A DNA stretch of 6,372 nucleotides, from positions 1 through 6,372 of the forward strand of contig CAJXLZ010000060.1 of NCBI GenBank assembly GCA_913056505.1. Reading direction: 5' to 3'. The stretch comes from an uncultured Desulfurellaceae bacterium. Lineage in GTDB: Bacteria > Campylobacterota_A > Desulfurellia > Desulfurellales > Hippeaceae. Below the pieces are notes generated by a model. The model was given only the letters and a program-made list of their open reading frames with translations, did no database searches and was not told the origin of the DNA. Of this stretch, positions 5,528-6,372 are shown piece after piece; the first letter of the stretch is position 1; each line of letters opens with the position of its first letter. The translations under genes were made by a program, and so were the position numbers.

Positions 5528-6372
5528 ATGTATCGCTTAGCAGGAAAAAAGAAAATGAGCCTCATATTTTCAGCGTTATCTTTTGTATTTATCTTATTAT
5601 ATGCACCTTATTATGCTAGCGCCAAAGATGCATATACCGTTTACTCAATACGTAGCGGCGATTGTTTATTAAAAATAGCAAAAAAATTTCACGTTAATAC
5701 TAAATTAGTTAAGCTTGCCAACGCTACAACCGACTGGTCTAAAATACGCCCGAATCAGCAGATACTAATACCCAATATCAAAATAGAACCTAAATCCAAG
5801 CCTATGCCCGGTAGTGTAGGGGATGGATATTATGTTGTAAAAAGGGGAGATGCATTAAGAAGTATTGCCCGTAGGTTTGGTTTATCCCTAAAGCAGCTAC
5901 TTGCCCTTAACAAAAATAGAAGTAAACTCATAAGACCTGGCGATATTATCACTATACCAAGGGATTTAACAAGAAAAATTATGCTAGCAAGAAAGAACCA
6001 TATCTTTATAAGCCCAAAGTATTTATCATACTCTAAAGCGTATAGAATACAAAAGGGCGACAGTCTGTTCACTATAGCAGAGCGTTTTCATACACATGTG
6101 GATATAATCAAATTATTAAATAATTTGAGAAGTAACACCATATATGTTGGACACTATATTTTTGTTCCAAACAGCAATGTTAAAGAAGTGAAAAAGATGG
6201 AGATTGCTATATCTGCGCTTAAAGAGGAGAGAAGAGCTATTGTAGATTATGCAAAAAATTTTCTTGGTCGTCCATATGTTTTTGGTGGAAATAGCTTAAC
6301 ACATGGTATAGATTGCTCTGCATTTGTACAAAAAATATATGCGAAATTTGGTATAGATCTACCGAGAACTGC
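5528..6372 (+). CDS. Secreted peptidoglycan hydrolase: signal peptide, three LysM domains, NlpC/P60 domain; 3' end outside window
   Basis: The frame is open from the ATG at 5528 to the right edge (281 complete codons), so the C-terminus is missing. A basic n-region (RLAGKKK), a hydrophobic core and an ASA site give a likely signal peptide cleaved after about residue 32. Three LysM peptidoglycan-binding modules follow, at about 36-82, 101-144 and 172-214. Each has a (S/R/K)GD core (SGDCL, RGDAL, KGDSL) and ends in an I/V-P (ILIP, ITIP, IFVP). From about 234 an NlpC/P60 domain begins with the motifs GRPYVFGG (247-254) and GIDCSAFVQ (260-268). C263 is the expected nucleophile; the catalytic histidine lies beyond the edge. 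The family cleaves peptide bonds in the peptidoglycan stem, typically gamma-D-glutamyl-diamino-acid bonds, in cell-wall remodelling or daughter-cell separation. An in-frame ATG at 5555 has an upstream AGGA, but the 5528 start gives a better signal peptide. An in-frame TGA at 5510-5512 excludes earlier starts. The gene is divergent from nuo, and no functional link is implied. Confidence 0.92.
   Translation, partial: MYRLAGKKKMSLIFSALSFVFILLYAPYYASAKDAYTVYSIRSGDCLLKIAKKFHVNTKLVKLANATTDWSKIRPNQQILIPNIKIEPKSKPMPGSVGDGYYVVKRGDALRSIARRFGLSLKQLLALNKNRSKLIRPGDIITIPRDLTRKIMLARKNHIFISPKYLSYSKAYRIQKGDSLFTIAERFHTHVDIIKLLNNLRSNTIYVGHYIFVPNSNVKEVKKMEIAISALKEERRAIVDYAKNFLGRPYVFGGNSLTHGIDCSAFVQKIYAKFGIDLPRT

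Noticed and set aside
5830..6072. An 80-codon minus-strand open frame opposite the lysM gene
   Set aside because: The plus strand encodes the second LysM module and part of the third in this stretch. The antisense frame is incidental.

Overview
The window holds most of an operon for an 11-subunit type of respiratory complex I (Nuo/NDH-1), read leftwards on the minus strand, and the 5' part of a divergent gene for a secreted LysM-NlpC/P60 cell-wall hydrolase on the plus strand. The DNA is AT-rich. It uses many ATA, AGA and AGG codons, and most nuo genes have strong AGGAGG-type ribosome binding sites. The exported peptidoglycan enzyme and the Nuo proteins say 'bacterium'. Split nuoC and nuoD with no nuoEFG would suit an anaerobic or microaerophilic lineage. 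AT-rich groups such as Desulfurellales or Deferribacterota are possible sources, but this is a guess and the window has no marker that fixes the taxon.

Layout, left to right: nuoL (5' end only, 1-268), nuoK, nuoJ, nuoI, nuoH, nuoD, nuoC, nuoB and nuoA (start at 5016), all on minus. Transcription therefore runs nuoA-B-C-D-H-I-J-K-L. Neighbouring genes overlap by 1-10 nt or lie 2-13 nt apart, so this is one tightly coupled operon. A good sigma70-type promoter (TTGACA, 16 nt, TAAAAT) lies about 50 nt upstream of nuoA. A 511-nt AT-rich intergenic region (5017-5527) separates nuoA from the divergent lysM gene (5528 to the right edge). It holds the nuo promoter, candidate promoters for the lysM gene, a perfect 7-bp dyad and short repeats, but no convincing gene.

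NuoB, C, D and I form the peripheral (Q-module) arm that carries electrons through three [4Fe-4S] clusters (two in NuoI, N2 in NuoB) to quinone at the NuoD/NuoB/NuoH interface. NuoA, H, J, K and L belong to the proton-pumping membrane arm; nuoM and nuoN presumably lie beyond the left edge. The NADH-oxidising module NuoE-F-G is absent from its usual place between nuoD and nuoH, where only 12 nt remain. The electron donor is therefore not evident here. Reduced ferredoxin docking on NuoI is the usual hypothesis for such complexes.

I found no mobile element, CRISPR array, tRNA, rRNA or clearly new system. The points most worth a second look are the missing input module, a shortened NuoD loop, unusual residues in NuoC and NuoH, and the dyad in the lysM-gene promoter region.
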